From Pedobacter riviphilus (GTDB lineage: Bacteria > Bacteroidota > Bacteroidia > Sphingobacteriales > Sphingobacteriaceae), in assembly GCF_014692875.1 (NCBI RefSeq), contig NZ_CP061171.1, positions 4,836,001-4,900,000 on the forward strand: DNA of 64,000 nt, given 5' to 3'. The notes beneath the pieces are model-generated. The model was not told the origin of the DNA and made no database searches. It saw only the letters and a list, made by a program, of their open reading frames with translations. The translations under genes and the position numbers were made by a program. Positions 15,387 through 24,374 of this stretch are shown piece after piece. Numbering within the stretch: the first letter of the stretch is position 1; each line of letters opens with the position of its first letter.

Positions 15387-16769
15387 ATGAAGTTAACGTT
15401 TTGGGGAGCAGCACAGCAGGTAACAGGCAGTATGCACCTGCTCGAAATTGGGCATTATAAAATACTGATAGATTGTGGATTAGATTACGAGAAGGAAACC
15501 TATCAGGAAGAAAACCAACAATTCCCCTTCGATCCGGCAAGTATAAACCTGGTCATTTTAACCCATGCCCATATCGATCACTCTGGTAATTTGCCAACAT
15601 TGGTTCGATTGGGTTTTGAAGGCCAGGTGCTTTGTACACCGCCCACAGCCGATCTTACTTCTATATTATTATTCGATTCTGTTGAACTTTTCTTAAGAAA
15701 AGCAGGTCGCAAACCACGTACTAAACGCGGTAACTTCAGCGGGCCAAAACCTTTGTACCTGCACAAACATGTAATGGATACAATAGATCGTTTTGTAACC
15801 ATTGCATTTAATAAGCCCTTTAAGATTAATGGAGATATTAGCCTAACCTTTGTGCCTGTTGGTCATTTATTGGGCGCTGCGGCAGCTATTTTAACCATAA
15901 ACGATAATGGCATAGAGAAGAAAATTGCTTTTACGGGCGATATCGGCAGAGAGAACTACCCGGTGTTGGTTAATCCAGAGCCCTTGCCAGAAGTAGACTA
16001 TGTAGTAAGTGAGGCCACTTATGGCGGCAGAATGCACACCAAAGATCAAACACTGGAAGAAAGATTGGTTCAGGAGATTACCGAAGCCTGTATTAAAAGC
16101 CCTGGTCGATTGATTATTCCTGCATTTAGCATCGGCCGTACACAATCGCTGGTATTTGCCTTAAACCAGATTTTCACCAAAAAACTATTACCACCTATTC
16201 AGATTTTTGTAGATAGCCCGATGGCCATACAAGCTACCGAGGTTTACCGCAAACACCATAACCTGGTAAACCAGGAAGCGAAAGATTTTTACCAAACCAT
16301 GGGCGATGAGTTTGAATTTGAGCACCTGGCTTATGTTCAAACCATGAAAGAAAGTAAAGATGTTTCCAATTATTTCGATCCCTGTATTATTATTTCATCT
16401 GCGGGTATGCTAGAAGGCGGAAGGATTCAGGATCACTTATATTACAACATTCAGAACTATTACTGCACCATTCTTTTTATTGGCTATTGTGCCAAAGGAA
16501 CGCTTGGCTACAAACTATTAAGCGGAGCACCGATTGTCCGGATCAAAGACCGAGAAATGATGGTTTACGCCACCATCCGTCAAACCGATCTACTCAGTGG
16601 CCATGGTGATCATAACGATTTAGTAAAAACAATTAAACAAACCGGTCAGCCTAAAAAAGTTTTCCTGGTGCATGGTGAAGATAAAAGCCTGCAAAGTTTA
16701 TCATTGGCATTACAAGAAGATGGTTTTAACGTGGAGGTGCCTGAAAGGGGAGCGACGTTTGAATTATAA
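15387..16769 (+). CDS. Metallo-beta-lactamase-fold hydrolase with beta-CASP domain
   Basis: A 460-residue hydrolase of the RNA-processing MBL/beta-CASP group. The zinc site HAHIDHSGNLP is near residue 60, with later ligands in VGHLLGAAAA and TGDIGR. The beta-CASP insert and the RMMD-box region follow (LIIPAFSIGRTQSLVFAL, then IISSAGMLEGGRIQDH). The terminal metallo-RNase motif is SGHGDHNDLVK and the final His is in VHGEDKSL. Members act as exo/endoribonucleases or related phosphodiesterases, and in Bacteria are often annotated as RNA-metabolising exonucleases; the substrate here is unknown. There is no KH domain, and length is typical. Apparently monocistronic. Confidence 0.9.
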   Translation: MKLTFWGAAQQVTGSMHLLEIGHYKILIDCGLDYEKETYQEENQQFPFDPASINLVILTHAHIDHSGNLPTLVRLGFEGQVLCTPPTADLTSILLFDSVELFLRKAGRKPRTKRGNFSGPKPLYLHKHVMDTIDRFVTIAFNKPFKINGDISLTFVPVGHLLGAAAAILTINDNGIEKKIAFTGDIGRENYPVLVNPEPLPEVDYVVSEATYGGRMHTKDQTLEERLVQEITEACIKSPGRLIIPAFSIGRTQSLVFALNQIFTKKLLPPIQIFVDSPMAIQATEVYRKHHNLVNQEAKDFYQTMGDEFEFEHLAYVQTMKESKDVSNYFDPCIIISSAGMLEGGRIQDHLYYNIQNYYCTILFIGYCAKGTLGYKLLSGAPIVRIKDREMMVYATIRQTDLLSGHGDHNDLVKTIKQTGQPKKVFLVHGEDKSLQSLSLALQEDGFNVEVPERGATFEL

Positions 16770-16915
16770 GTTAAATTTGTTCATTCATCATTTATTCATT
16801 AGTGTTTTATGGCTCATGGTTTTTTAGTCCAAAGATTAATAGACAAATAAGCCATTGACCATTACGATCAATCCAAAACTTAGGATTCTTCGTTACATTC
16901 AGAATGACAATAACA

Positions 16916-18163
16916 TCAACCCCTCACTTGTCCATCACCTCTAACCACCCACTTATAACTGGTTAATTCTTCAAGTCCCATTGGTCCGCGGGCGTGAAGT
17001 TTTTGTGTACTAATGCCTATTTCGGCACCAAGGCCAAACTGTGCACCATCCGTAAAGCCGGTAGAGGCATTTGCATACACCGCAGCAGCATCTACTTCAT
17101 TTAAAAATTGGGCGATATTAGCAGCATCTTCAGAAATAATGGCTTCACTATGTTTAGAGCTATAATCGGCAATGTGGTTCAGTGCCTCAGCTAAATCAGC
17201 TACTATTTTAACAGCTAGCCTTAACGATAAAAACTCGGTACCAAAATGTTCAGGTGAAGCTTGGTTTAATAGGTGAGATGGGTAAGAAGATTTTAATACG
17301 CCATAGCTTTTTTCATCTGCATATAATTCTACATTTCCATCAGCCAAAGGGGATAAAAGTACTGGCAGATCATTCAATCTGTTTTCGTTAACCAGCACAC
17401 AATCTAAAGAATTGCAAACACTCACCCTCCTGGTTTTAGCGTTAAAAATAATCGCTTTTCCTTTCTCTAAATCACCCGTCTCATCAAAATAAGTATGAAC
17501 AATTCCGGCTCCGGTTTCAATAACCGGGATTTTACTGTTTTCGCGAACATAATTGATTAAGGATTGACTTCCCCTCGGGATCAAAACATCTACAAAACCT
17601 CTTGCATCTAATAATGCTTCGGTTGCGGCTCTTTCGGCTGGCAATAGGGTTAAAACATTACGATTGATTTTATACTTATCCAAAACCTCGTGTATCACCT
17701 TTGCAATAGCCAGATTCGAAAATTCAGCATCACTGCCTCCTTTTAGCACAGCAACATTTCCGGTTTTAAAACAAAGTGAAAATACATCCGCGGTAACATT
17801 TGGTCGTGCCTCGTAAATTACTCCAACTACTCCCAAAGGCACACTAACTTTTTGTATATGAAGCTGGTTCTGCAGCGTTTTATCCGAAAGAATTTTACCT
17901 AGTGGGCTGCTTAAACTCGCAACATTTTCAAGATCGTTCGCAATATCCGCAATACGTGTTGCGCTCAACTTTAACCTGTCGTATTTAGGGTCTTCTATAG
18001 GCATTTTAGCTAAATCCTTTTCGTTTTCAGTAAGAATCTCCTCTGTGTTTGCCACTAAAGCAGCAGCTAGATCTATTAGGACAGCATCTGTTGTTTCTTT
18101 GCTTAAGCTAACCAAAGTACGACTTGCCTGTTTTGCTTTTTCGAAGTATTGTTTGTAATCCAT
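16916..18163 (-). CDS. proA: Glutamate-5-semialdehyde dehydrogenase (gamma-glutamyl phosphate reductase)
   Basis: The second enzyme of proline synthesis, reducing glutamyl-5-phosphate with NADPH. The protein is 415 residues from the ATG at 18163, matching the normal family length; a longer reading frame upstream adds an unrelated leader encoded by a repeat and is rejected. Visible motifs include [32 protein letters not shown] [13 protein letters not shown], and [11 protein letters not shown] containing the catalytic Cys. The C-terminus has the expected [17 protein letters not shown]. It lies downstream of proB on the same strand, separated by a palindromic repeat element at 18178-18289. Confidence 0.97.
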   Translation of the reverse strand: MDYKQYFEKAKQASRTLVSLSKETTDAVLIDLAAALVANTEEILTENEKDLAKMPIEDPKYDRLKLSATRIADIANDLENVASLSSPLGKILSDKTLQNQLHIQKVSVPLGVVGVIYEARPNVTADVFSLCFKTGNVAVLKGGSDAEFSNLAIAKVIHEVLDKYKINRNVLTLLPAERAATEALLDARGFVDVLIPRGSQSLINYVRENSKIPVIETGAGIVHTYFDETGDLEKGKAIIFNAKTRRVSVCNSLDCVLVNENRLNDLPVLLSPLADGNVELYADEKSYGVLKSSYPSHLLNQASPEHFGTEFLSLRLAVKIVADLAEALNHIADYSSKHSEAIISEDAANIAQFLNEVDAAAVYANASTGFTDGAQFGLGAEIGISTQKLHARGPMGLEELTSYKWVVRGDGQVRG

Positions 18164-18177
18164 TTTGTTAATTATTA

Positions 18178-18289
18178 ACCGCAAAGAGCGCCAGGTTTTC
18201 GCAGAGAAACACAAAGCTAGTTGCGTTCTTTCATTTTATTCATATTGCCTCTGCGTTCTTTTGCGTCTTCTCTTTGTGTCCTTTGCGGT
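18178..18289. repeat. Palindromic repeat between proB and proA
   Basis: A 112-bp element with perfect 9-bp inverted termini (ACCGCAAAG and CTTTGCGGT). Internally, GAGAAACACAAAG on the left pairs imperfectly with CTTCTCTTTGTGTCC on the right. It fills almost the entire intercistronic gap, so it would be transcribed as a long hairpin within a proBA message. Confidence 0.7.
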
Positions 18290-18295
18290 AAACCT

Positions 18296-19375
18296 TTAAA
18301 TAGCCGAATAAAAATAATCGTAATGTACCAGCGCTTTCTGTTTCTTCTGCCCGATTCTTTCTCTGGCTTTATCAGAGCCATATTCTGCAATACCTAATCC
18401 GATCAGGTTGTTTTTTTCGTCGATAATTTTAATAATATCGCCTTTTAAAAAGTCGGTTTGTATTTCGATAATCCCTACGGGCAACAAGCTGGTTGCTTTG
18501 CCTGAGGTTAATACTGCTTTTGCGCCATCATTTAATTTCACCACGCCAGTTGCCGCGGTTTCAGAATGGGCAATCCATTTTTTCTTGCCTGATTTGCTTT
18601 TTTCGGGCACAAAACGTGTATGCACCAATTCATTGTTTAACAGAGAGGTCAGCACATCGTCTTTCGTCCCGTTGGCAATATGGACTGTGATGCCCAGTTT
18701 AGCCACTTTTTGTGCCATGGTTGATTTAGTAATCATTCCACCACGGCCAAACTGAGATTTACCCGTTTGTATAAAAGAAGCCAGGTTAGCAACCGAACCA
18801 TTAATTTCCTCAATAACAACCGATCCTTCAATTTTCGGGTCGCCGTTGTAAATGCCGTTTACATTGGATAAAATAATTAAGGCATCAGCATTTAACATCG
18901 AAGCAATTAATCCTGCCAATTCATCATTATCGGTAAACATCAGCTCAGTAACCGAAACCACATCATTTTCATTCACCACAGGTATTACCTCATTTTGAAG
19001 CAAAATCTGTAAGCAATTTTTCATATTTAAATAATGTGCTCGGTCACGGAAATCTTCCTTCGTAACCAAAACCTGTGCACACTGAATTTCATGGGTGGCA
19101 AAAAAATTAGCATAGGTATTAATCAGTTTAACCTGACCAATGGCCGCTAATAGTTGTCTAGTGGTTACGGCATCTTGTTTTTCAGATACCTTGATCAAAC
19201 TTCGGCCCGATGCTACTGCACCTGAAGATACCAAAATAACTTCAATACCAAGTTTTTTTATATCTGCCAGTTGATTTACAAGGTGTTTAATCCTTGCTTC
19301 ATCAGGCAAACCATTCGCTTGTGTAATTACATTCGAACCAACTTTAACAACTATTTTTTTATACCCTAATTTCAT
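18296..19375 (-). CDS. proB: Glutamate 5-kinase
   Basis: The first enzyme of proline synthesis, phosphorylating glutamate at the gamma-carboxyl. It has 359 residues from the ATG at 19375 (MKLGYKKIVVKVGSNV); an ATG four codons upstream is also possible. The amino-acid kinase domain spans about 1-255, with VKVGSNV, VLVSSGAVASGR, the VVNENDVVS segment and QFGRGGMITK. The C-terminal about 80 residues form a PUA domain (NDGAKAVLTSGKATSLLPVGI), normally linked to feedback by proline. It precedes proA, the usual order. Upstream DNA carries a heptad array and TTAACC-type sequence instead of an obvious promoter. Confidence 0.97.
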   Translation of the reverse strand: MKLGYKKIVVKVGSNVITQANGLPDEARIKHLVNQLADIKKLGIEVILVSSGAVASGRSLIKVSEKQDAVTTRQLLAAIGQVKLINTYANFFATHEIQCAQVLVTKEDFRDRAHYLNMKNCLQILLQNEVIPVVNENDVVSVTELMFTDNDELAGLIASMLNADALIILSNVNGIYNGDPKIEGSVVIEEINGSVANLASFIQTGKSQFGRGGMITKSTMAQKVAKLGITVHIANGTKDDVLTSLLNNELVHTRFVPEKSKSGKKKWIAHSETAATGVVKLNDGAKAVLTSGKATSLLPVGIIEIQTDFLKGDIIKIIDEKNNLIGLGIAEYGSDKARERIGQKKQKALVHYDYFYSAI

Positions 19376-19479
19376 TATTATGTTCAAGCAATTTGATGCG
19401 GCAATTTACCATCAATTTTTCTAATTCAGATGATTATCTATAGGCATAATGGATTTTTACAAAAATGGCAATGAAGAGA

Positions 19480-19511
19480 AGTCCCGAGTCGGAAGTCCTC
19501 AGTCTTGAGTC
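19480..19511 (+). repeat. AGTCnnn heptad array, five units
   Basis: AGTC occurs five times at exact 7-base spacing with variable intervening triplets (CCG, GGA, CTC, TTG). It lies in the 354-base gap between proB and the S9 peptidase gene (19376-19729). The same gap also holds a TTAACC tract (19615-19648) and repeated GAACTAT words, with no gene. Confidence 0.75.
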
Positions 19512-19614
19512 CACACATCAATGAATAATAATCAATCTCCAATCATATGCGGTATTCTTTCTGCATTATACCTACAAATGAACTATTAAACCAATTAGTT
19601 TGGCGTTTAGAGTC

Positions 19615-19648
19615 GATTAACCGATTTAAACAGGTTATACAATTAGCC
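19615..19648. repeat. TTAACC-rich intergenic tract
   Basis: Contains GATTAACCGATTTAAACA and then AATTAGCC, the same word order as in the tracts at 1343 and 29425. Confidence 0.5.
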
Positions 19649-19729
19649 ATCTCGCCACTAATGAACTATAGCAACTGAACTATTGAACTAAATTATTTAA
19701 ATTGCATTCAACCGAAATTCAAATCACCT

Positions 19730-21880
19730 ATGAAACGTATCTTACCCAGCCTAATCGTACTTAGTGCAATTACGGCTTGCAATAACCCACAAAAGAAAGA
19801 AATGAAAGCGATTAAGTGGCCTGATGCCAAAGCTCCAGTAGCAGAAATTATCCCTCACCAAAGAGTTATACACGGCGATACCGTAGTAGATAATTATTAT
19901 TGGATGATCGATTACTTTAAAAAAGGTCCTGACAGTACAAAAGTTGTCGATTATTTAAAAGCCGAAAATACCTATCTCAACACGATGATGAAAAGTACAG
20001 ATCAGTTCCAGGCTGACCTGTTTAAAGAAATGAAAGGGAGAATTAAGGAAAAAGATGAATCTGTACCTGTTTTCAGGAATGGCTATTTCTATTATACCAG
20101 AACCGAAGACGGGCAACAATATTTTAAATATTGCCGTAAAAAGGGGAGCTTATCGGCCGCTGAGGAAATACTCTTAGATGTAGATCAACTGGCAAAAGGC
20201 CATGCCTACTACAGCGCAACAGGATTTAGCGTTAGTCCCGATAATAAACTTTTAGCTTTTGGCGTAGATCAGGTTTCACGCCGCCAATATACCATCAATG
20301 TTAAAAATTTAGAAACCGGCGAAATGCTAAAGGATGCTATTACTAATACCGAAGGTGGGGTAGCATGGGCCAATGATAATAAAACGCTTTTTTACACCTC
20401 AAAAAACCCGGTTACACTATTAAGCGAAAAAATCAAAAAACACACGCTTGGTACCGATGCTAAAACGGATGTGGTTGTTTATGATGAAAAAGACAACAGT
20501 AATTATATCGGCGTAATGAAATCGAAAAATGGCCGTTTTATTTTCATTGTATCACAAGGAACATTAACTACCGAATATAGGATGATTGACGCCGATCATC
20601 CAGAAGCTGCTTTTAAAATATTTTCGCGCCGCTCAAAAGATGTACTATACGATATTTTAACGGTAGATGATAAGTTTTACATCATAACCAACTGGAATGC
20701 TAAAAACTTCCGTTTAATGCAATGCCCGCTGGATAAAACAGAAAAAGAAAACTGGAAAGAGATTATTCCAAACCGTAAAGATGTTTTACTTGAATATGGA
20801 GAAGAATTTAAAGATCATCTGGTATTATCAGAACGTAAAAATGGCTTGACCGAGCTGCATGTACTGAAAAAGGATGGCAGCGACTATTACATTAAATTCG
20901 ATGAGCCGGTGTATGCTGCTGGTATTGGTGCAAATCCAGAATATAATAGTAAAACATTACGTTATTCTTATACTTCTTTAACTACGCCAAATTCTGTTTA
21001 CGATTACGACCTGGAGAAAAAGGACAAAAAATTGATGAAACAACAGGAAGTTGTTGGTGGTTACGATCCAAAAGATTATGTAACGGAACGTATTTTCGCT
21101 ACGGCAAAAGACGGCACAAAAATACCGATCGCCTTAGTTTACAAAAAAGGCTTTGAAAAGAATGGCCATGCACCTTTATTGCTCTATGCTTACGGATCTT
21201 ACGGTTCGAGTACAGATGCAAATTTCTCTTCGCCTAGATTGAGCTTATTAAACCGTGGCTTTGTTTTCGCTATTGCGAATATTCGTGGTGGACAAGAAAT
21301 GGGGCGCCAGTGGTATGAAGATGGTAAACTGATGAAAAAGAAAAACACTTTTACCGATTTTATTTCGGCTGGGGAGTATTTAATTGAACAGAAATATACC
21401 TCAAAAGGCCATTTATATGCACACGGAGGTAGCGCAGGTGGTTTACTGATGGGTGCTGTGGCCAATATGGCACCTGGTTTATGGAATGGTATTATTGCTG
21501 ATGTTCCTTTTGTAGATGTAATTAATACCATGCTGGATGAAAGTATCCCGTTAACCACCAATGAGTTTGATGAGTGGGGCAATCCGAAGCAAAAAGCAGC
21601 TTACGATTATATGAAAAGCTATTCCCCTTATGAAAATGTAGAGAAAAAAGCTTACCCAAATATGTTAGTTACTACAGGCTTACACGATAGCCAGGTGCAG
21701 TATTTCGAACCTGCCAAATGGGTAGCTAAATTAAGGGCCACAAAAACCGACAAAAATGTTTTACTGCTTAAAACTAATATGGAATTTGGTCATGGTGGTG
21801 CATCTGGTCGTTTTGACTATTTAAAAGATGTGGCATTACGCTGGGCGTTTTTATTCTCGTTGGAGGGAATAACTAAATAA
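19730..21880 (+). CDS. Prolyl oligopeptidase-family (S9A) serine peptidase, lipoprotein
   Basis: A 716-residue oligopeptidase of the S9A group (protease II/prolyl oligopeptidase type). A lipoprotein signal with Cys in ITACNNPQ puts it in the periplasm or on a membrane surface, unlike the cytosolic E. coli enzyme. Residues about 30-430 are the seven-bladed propeller that filters substrates by size. The C-terminal hydrolase domain has the GGSAGGLLMG nucleophile elbow (Ser568), Asp653 in GLHDSQV and His688 in FGHGGASG, the complete catalytic triad. Cleavage after Pro or after Lys/Arg cannot be decided from the sequence. It seems monocistronic, followed by a palindromic repeat. Confidence 0.93.
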   Translation: MKRILPSLIVLSAITACNNPQKKEMKAIKWPDAKAPVAEIIPHQRVIHGDTVVDNYYWMIDYFKKGPDSTKVVDYLKAENTYLNTMMKSTDQFQADLFKEMKGRIKEKDESVPVFRNGYFYYTRTEDGQQYFKYCRKKGSLSAAEEILLDVDQLAKGHAYYSATGFSVSPDNKLLAFGVDQVSRRQYTINVKNLETGEMLKDAITNTEGGVAWANDNKTLFYTSKNPVTLLSEKIKKHTLGTDAKTDVVVYDEKDNSNYIGVMKSKNGRFIFIVSQGTLTTEYRMIDADHPEAAFKIFSRRSKDVLYDILTVDDKFYIITNWNAKNFRLMQCPLDKTEKENWKEIIPNRKDVLLEYGEEFKDHLVLSERKNGLTELHVLKKDGSDYYIKFDEPVYAAGIGANPEYNSKTLRYSYTSLTTPNSVYDYDLEKKDKKLMKQQEVVGGYDPKDYVTERIFATAKDGTKIPIALVYKKGFEKNGHAPLLLYAYGSYGSSTDANFSSPRLSLLNRGFVFAIANIRGGQEMGRQWYEDGKLMKKKNTFTDFISAGEYLIEQKYTSKGHLYAHGGSAGGLLMGAVANMAPGLWNGIIADVPFVDVINTMLDESIPLTTNEFDEWGNPKQKAAYDYMKSYSPYENVEKKAYPNMLVTTGLHDSQVQYFEPAKWVAKLRATKTDKNVLLLKTNMEFGHGGASGRFDYLKDVALRWAFLFSLEGITK

Positions 21881-21900
21881 CATTGCTAGCTTTATGCGGT

Positions 21901-21971
21901 TCGTCATTCCCAACTTGATTGGGAATCTTAATGCAATGGCTTTAAGATTCCCGCCTGCGCGAGAATGACGA
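21901..21971. repeat. 71-bp palindromic element, family C
   Basis: Termini TCGTCATTC and GAATGACGA are perfect inverted repeats, and an inner palindrome pairs GGGAATCTTAA with TTAAGATTCCC. A related 86-bp copy lies at 60307-60392. It is a non-coding REP/MITE-like element. Confidence 0.8.
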
Positions 21972-22006
21972 TCGCTCTTTAACAAATCACATATATTTTA
22001 CCCACA

Positions 22007-22459
22007 ATGAACACCAAACTAAAAACACTCCAGATTATCCACCTTGCTTTATGCTCCGGCGTTTTCCTATTTGCATTAGTAACCATCTTTCTCAACCGCG
22101 AAATCATGTTTTTTGATGCGAACCCCAAAACCACTTCGCCTTTTAACCCAATATTTCCAATTATGGGATTGATTACCATTTCGGCAAGCATCTTTTTTCA
22201 CAGAAATTTAATGGCAAAAATCGACAAAAACGCAACAGCTGAGACTAAGATCAACATGTATCAAAGTGCATTTATCATTAGCGCAGCAATGCTAGAAGGT
22301 GGTGCGCTATTCAACATAGTTGGTTTTTTTATGACACGTAATTCATTTTTTTTAATATTCGGGGCTGCTAACTTTATCTTTTTAATACTTAAAAGGCCAA
22401 CCAGAGATAAATTGATTTCCGCTTTACAATTGCAATACCCGGATACCGAGTCATTGTAA
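22007..22459 (+). CDS. Four-helix membrane protein of unknown function
   Basis: A 150-residue integral membrane protein with four predicted helices: about residues 7-27 (IIHLALCSGVFLFALVTIFL), 45-63 (PIFPIMGLITISASIFF), 86-106 (SAFIISAAMLEGGALFNIVG) and 112-130 (FFLIFGAANFIFLIL). There is no signal peptide and there are no catalytic motifs. It ends 26 bases before the M16 peptidase start, but that gene has its own -7 box in the gap, so co-transcription is not required. I recognise it only as a conserved type of hypothetical protein common in Bacteroidota. Confidence 0.75.
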   Translation: MNTKLKTLQIIHLALCSGVFLFALVTIFLNREIMFFDANPKTTSPFNPIFPIMGLITISASIFFHRNLMAKIDKNATAETKINMYQSAFIISAAMLEGGALFNIVGFFMTRNSFFLIFGAANFIFLILKRPTRDKLISALQLQYPDTESL

Positions 22460-22470
22460 GCAATTAGCCT

Positions 22471-22478
22471 TATCTTTG
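22471..22478 (+). promoter_or_regulatory. -7 box TATCTTTG, 7 nt before the M16 peptidase start
   Basis: Exact TAnnTTTG match. Transcription would start at or within a base or two of the ATG at 22486, implying a leaderless message. Confidence 0.6.
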
Positions 22479-22485
22479 CCCCTCA

Positions 22486-23718
22486 ATGGAATACAATGTT
22501 CACACTTTGCCAAACGGCATACGCTTATTGCACGTACCTTCAGCCTCAGCTATATCTCACGCATGCATCATCGTCAACGCAGGATCGCGAGACGAGCCTG
22601 AGGGCAAAGCGGGTTTAGCACACTTTATTGAGCATTTGATTTTTAAGCGTACCGAAAAACGGAGCACTAACCAGATATTAAATCGTTTAGAGAGTGTTGG
22701 GGCAGATTTAAATGCCTATACCACGAAAGAATATACCTGTGTGCACGCTTCTTTTTTAAATCCATATTTAGATAGAACACTGGATCTTTTCAATGATATA
22801 CTCTTCCATTCTACTTTTCCCGAAGAAGAAATGGACAAAGAGAAAAGTGTAATCCTGGATGAAATTTCTTCTTATCTGGATCAACCCGAAGAAGCTATTA
22901 ATGATGATTTTGAAGATATGCTTTTCGCTGGCCATGCTTTGGGCAACAATATTTTAGGCACAACCGAATCCGTTCAGCATTTTACCCGTGAGGATGTAAT
23001 TAATTTTAGAAAAGCGAATTACCGCACCAACGAAATTGTGGTGGCAGTTCTAGGCAATTATACCTTAAATAGTGTTATAAATAAAGGAAGCAAACATTTT
23101 GCTGATGTTGAAGAGAACAATCCAGATAAAGTAAGGGTAAAACCCAATATACTTCCGCAAAGCAATACTACTATTTATAAGCCGATTATGCAGGCACACT
23201 GCATTTTAGGCACGCAGGCATATTCTACACACCAATTGCAAAAGGTGCCTTTAATGCTGTTAAATAATTACTTTGGCGGCAATGGTATGAGTTCGGTATT
23301 AAATCTGCAGATCAGAGAAAAATATGGCATTGCTTATACCATCGAATCTAATTTTTCGCCTTTAAGTGATACCGGTATTTTTTCTATTTATTTCGGAACG
23401 GATAAAGAAAAACAGGCCAAAGCACTCTCTTTAATTTTTAAGGAGATTAAAAAGCTCAGAGAACATCCTTTAAACGAGGTACAGCTTCAAAAAGCCAAAA
23501 ACAAATTTATCGGACAGATTGCTTTGGGTGAAGAAAACAGGATCGGTTTAATCATTTCAATGGCAAAAAGCCTGATTGATCACAACAAAATCGATTCTCT
23601 GGAAACTGTTTTCGAGAAAATAAATGCAGTTACCACCAAACAAATGGCAGAAGTTACCGATGAGATTTTAAATATCGAGCAACTGAATATCTTTACTTTC
23701 TGCCCAATAGAGGAATAA
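22486..23718 (+). CDS. M16-family (insulinase-like) zinc peptidase
   Basis: A 410-residue processing-peptidase-type protein without a signal peptide. The inverted zinc motif HxxEH is intact (AHFIEHLIF, His46, Glu49, His50), and downstream acidic residues (LDEISSYLDQPEEAI) can supply the third ligand, so this is likely the active subunit. The second half has the inactive-domain fold with LREKYGIAYTIE-like sequence (REKYGIAYTIESNF), typical of M16B enzymes. Bacterial members cut small peptides; the substrate is unknown. A promoter box lies directly before the ATG. The downstream peptide deformylase gene is separated by a repeat fragment. Confidence 0.92.
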   Translation: MEYNVHTLPNGIRLLHVPSASAISHACIIVNAGSRDEPEGKAGLAHFIEHLIFKRTEKRSTNQILNRLESVGADLNAYTTKEYTCVHASFLNPYLDRTLDLFNDILFHSTFPEEEMDKEKSVILDEISSYLDQPEEAINDDFEDMLFAGHALGNNILGTTESVQHFTREDVINFRKANYRTNEIVVAVLGNYTLNSVINKGSKHFADVEENNPDKVRVKPNILPQSNTTIYKPIMQAHCILGTQAYSTHQLQKVPLMLLNNYFGGNGMSSVLNLQIREKYGIAYTIESNFSPLSDTGIFSIYFGTDKEKQAKALSLIFKEIKKLREHPLNEVQLQKAKNKFIGQIALGEENRIGLIISMAKSLIDHNKIDSLETVFEKINAVTTKQMAEVTDEILNIEQLNIFTFCPIEE

Positions 23719-23722
23719 TTCT

Positions 23723-23730
23723 TATTTTTG
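23723..23730 (+). promoter_or_regulatory. -7 box TATTTTTG upstream of def
   Basis: Exact TAnnTTTG match five bases after the M16 stop and about 80 nt before the def start. The intervening leader is made of a repeat fragment. Confidence 0.45.
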
Positions 23731-23737
23731 TAAAAAA

Positions 23738-23796
23738 TGCTTTTGCATTGCTTTACTTTTCCATCATTGCTTCGTGCCTCGCAATGGCGGATGACA
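23738..23796. repeat. Fragment of a CATTGCGAGGCACGAAG-type dispersed repeat
   Basis: On the minus strand it reads TCATCCGCCATTGCGAGGCA followed by CGAAGCAATGATGG, a sequence type widely dispersed in bacterial genomes. It sits between the putative def promoter and the def start. Confidence 0.6.
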
Positions 23797-23809
23797 TAAA
23801 TATAATACA

Positions 23810-24370
23810 ATGAAATTACCAATAGTAGCTTACGGCGATCCTGTTTTAAAAAAGGTGGGAGCCGATATTGATAAAGATTATCCAGAATTAAAACAATTGA
23901 TCAGTGATATGTTCGACACCATGTATTATGCAAATGGTGTAGGCTTAGCTGCCCCTCAAATTGGTTTACCCATACGTTTGTTTATTGTAGATACAGGTGA
24001 TGGCGAAGACGGTACGCCGGGCTATAAGAAAGTATTTATCAATGCAGAGATTCTGGAAGAAACGGGAGAGGCCTGGAGTTTCAACGAAGGCTGCTTAAGT
24101 ATTCCTGATATCCGCGAAAATATTATGCGCAAACCCAACATCAAGATTACTTATTTTGATGAAAACTGGGTAGAGCATACTGATGATGTTGATGGAATGC
24201 CAGCACGTGTAATCCAACATGAATACGACCACATTGAAGGTAAATTATTTACTGATAAAGTAAGTGTTCTTCGTAAAACCATGCTTAAAAGCAAACTGGA
24301 TGCGATTTCAAAAGGAAATATCAAAACAGATTACAAAATGAAGTTTCCAAACAAGAGCAAAAAAAGATAA
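23810..24370 (+). CDS. def: Peptide deformylase
   Basis: A 186-residue metal-dependent enzyme that removes the N-formyl group from new proteins. All three family motifs are present: GVGLAAPQIG (residues 43-52), EGCLSIP with the metal-binding Cys, and HEYDH with the two His ligands and catalytic Glu. The C-terminus is lysine rich (MKFPNKSKKR), as seen in other Bacteroidota enzymes. The start follows a leader consisting mainly of a dispersed repeat. The next gene begins four bases after the stop and is probably in the same transcript. Confidence 0.98.
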   Translation: MKLPIVAYGDPVLKKVGADIDKDYPELKQLISDMFDTMYYANGVGLAAPQIGLPIRLFIVDTGDGEDGTPGYKKVFINAEILEETGEAWSFNEGCLSIPDIRENIMRKPNIKITYFDENWVEHTDDVDGMPARVIQHEYDHIEGKLFTDKVSVLRKTMLKSKLDAISKGNIKTDYKMKFPNKSKKR

Positions 24371-24374
24371 TGCC

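Noticed and set aside
18164..18214. Upstream extension of proA to a start at 18214
   Set aside because: The extra 17 codons lie in a palindromic repeat and the ATG at 18163 gives the normal N-terminus.
19480..19511. CRISPR array
   Set aside because: The period is 7 bases with a 4-base constant part, there are no 25-35 base repeats, and no cas genes occur in the window.
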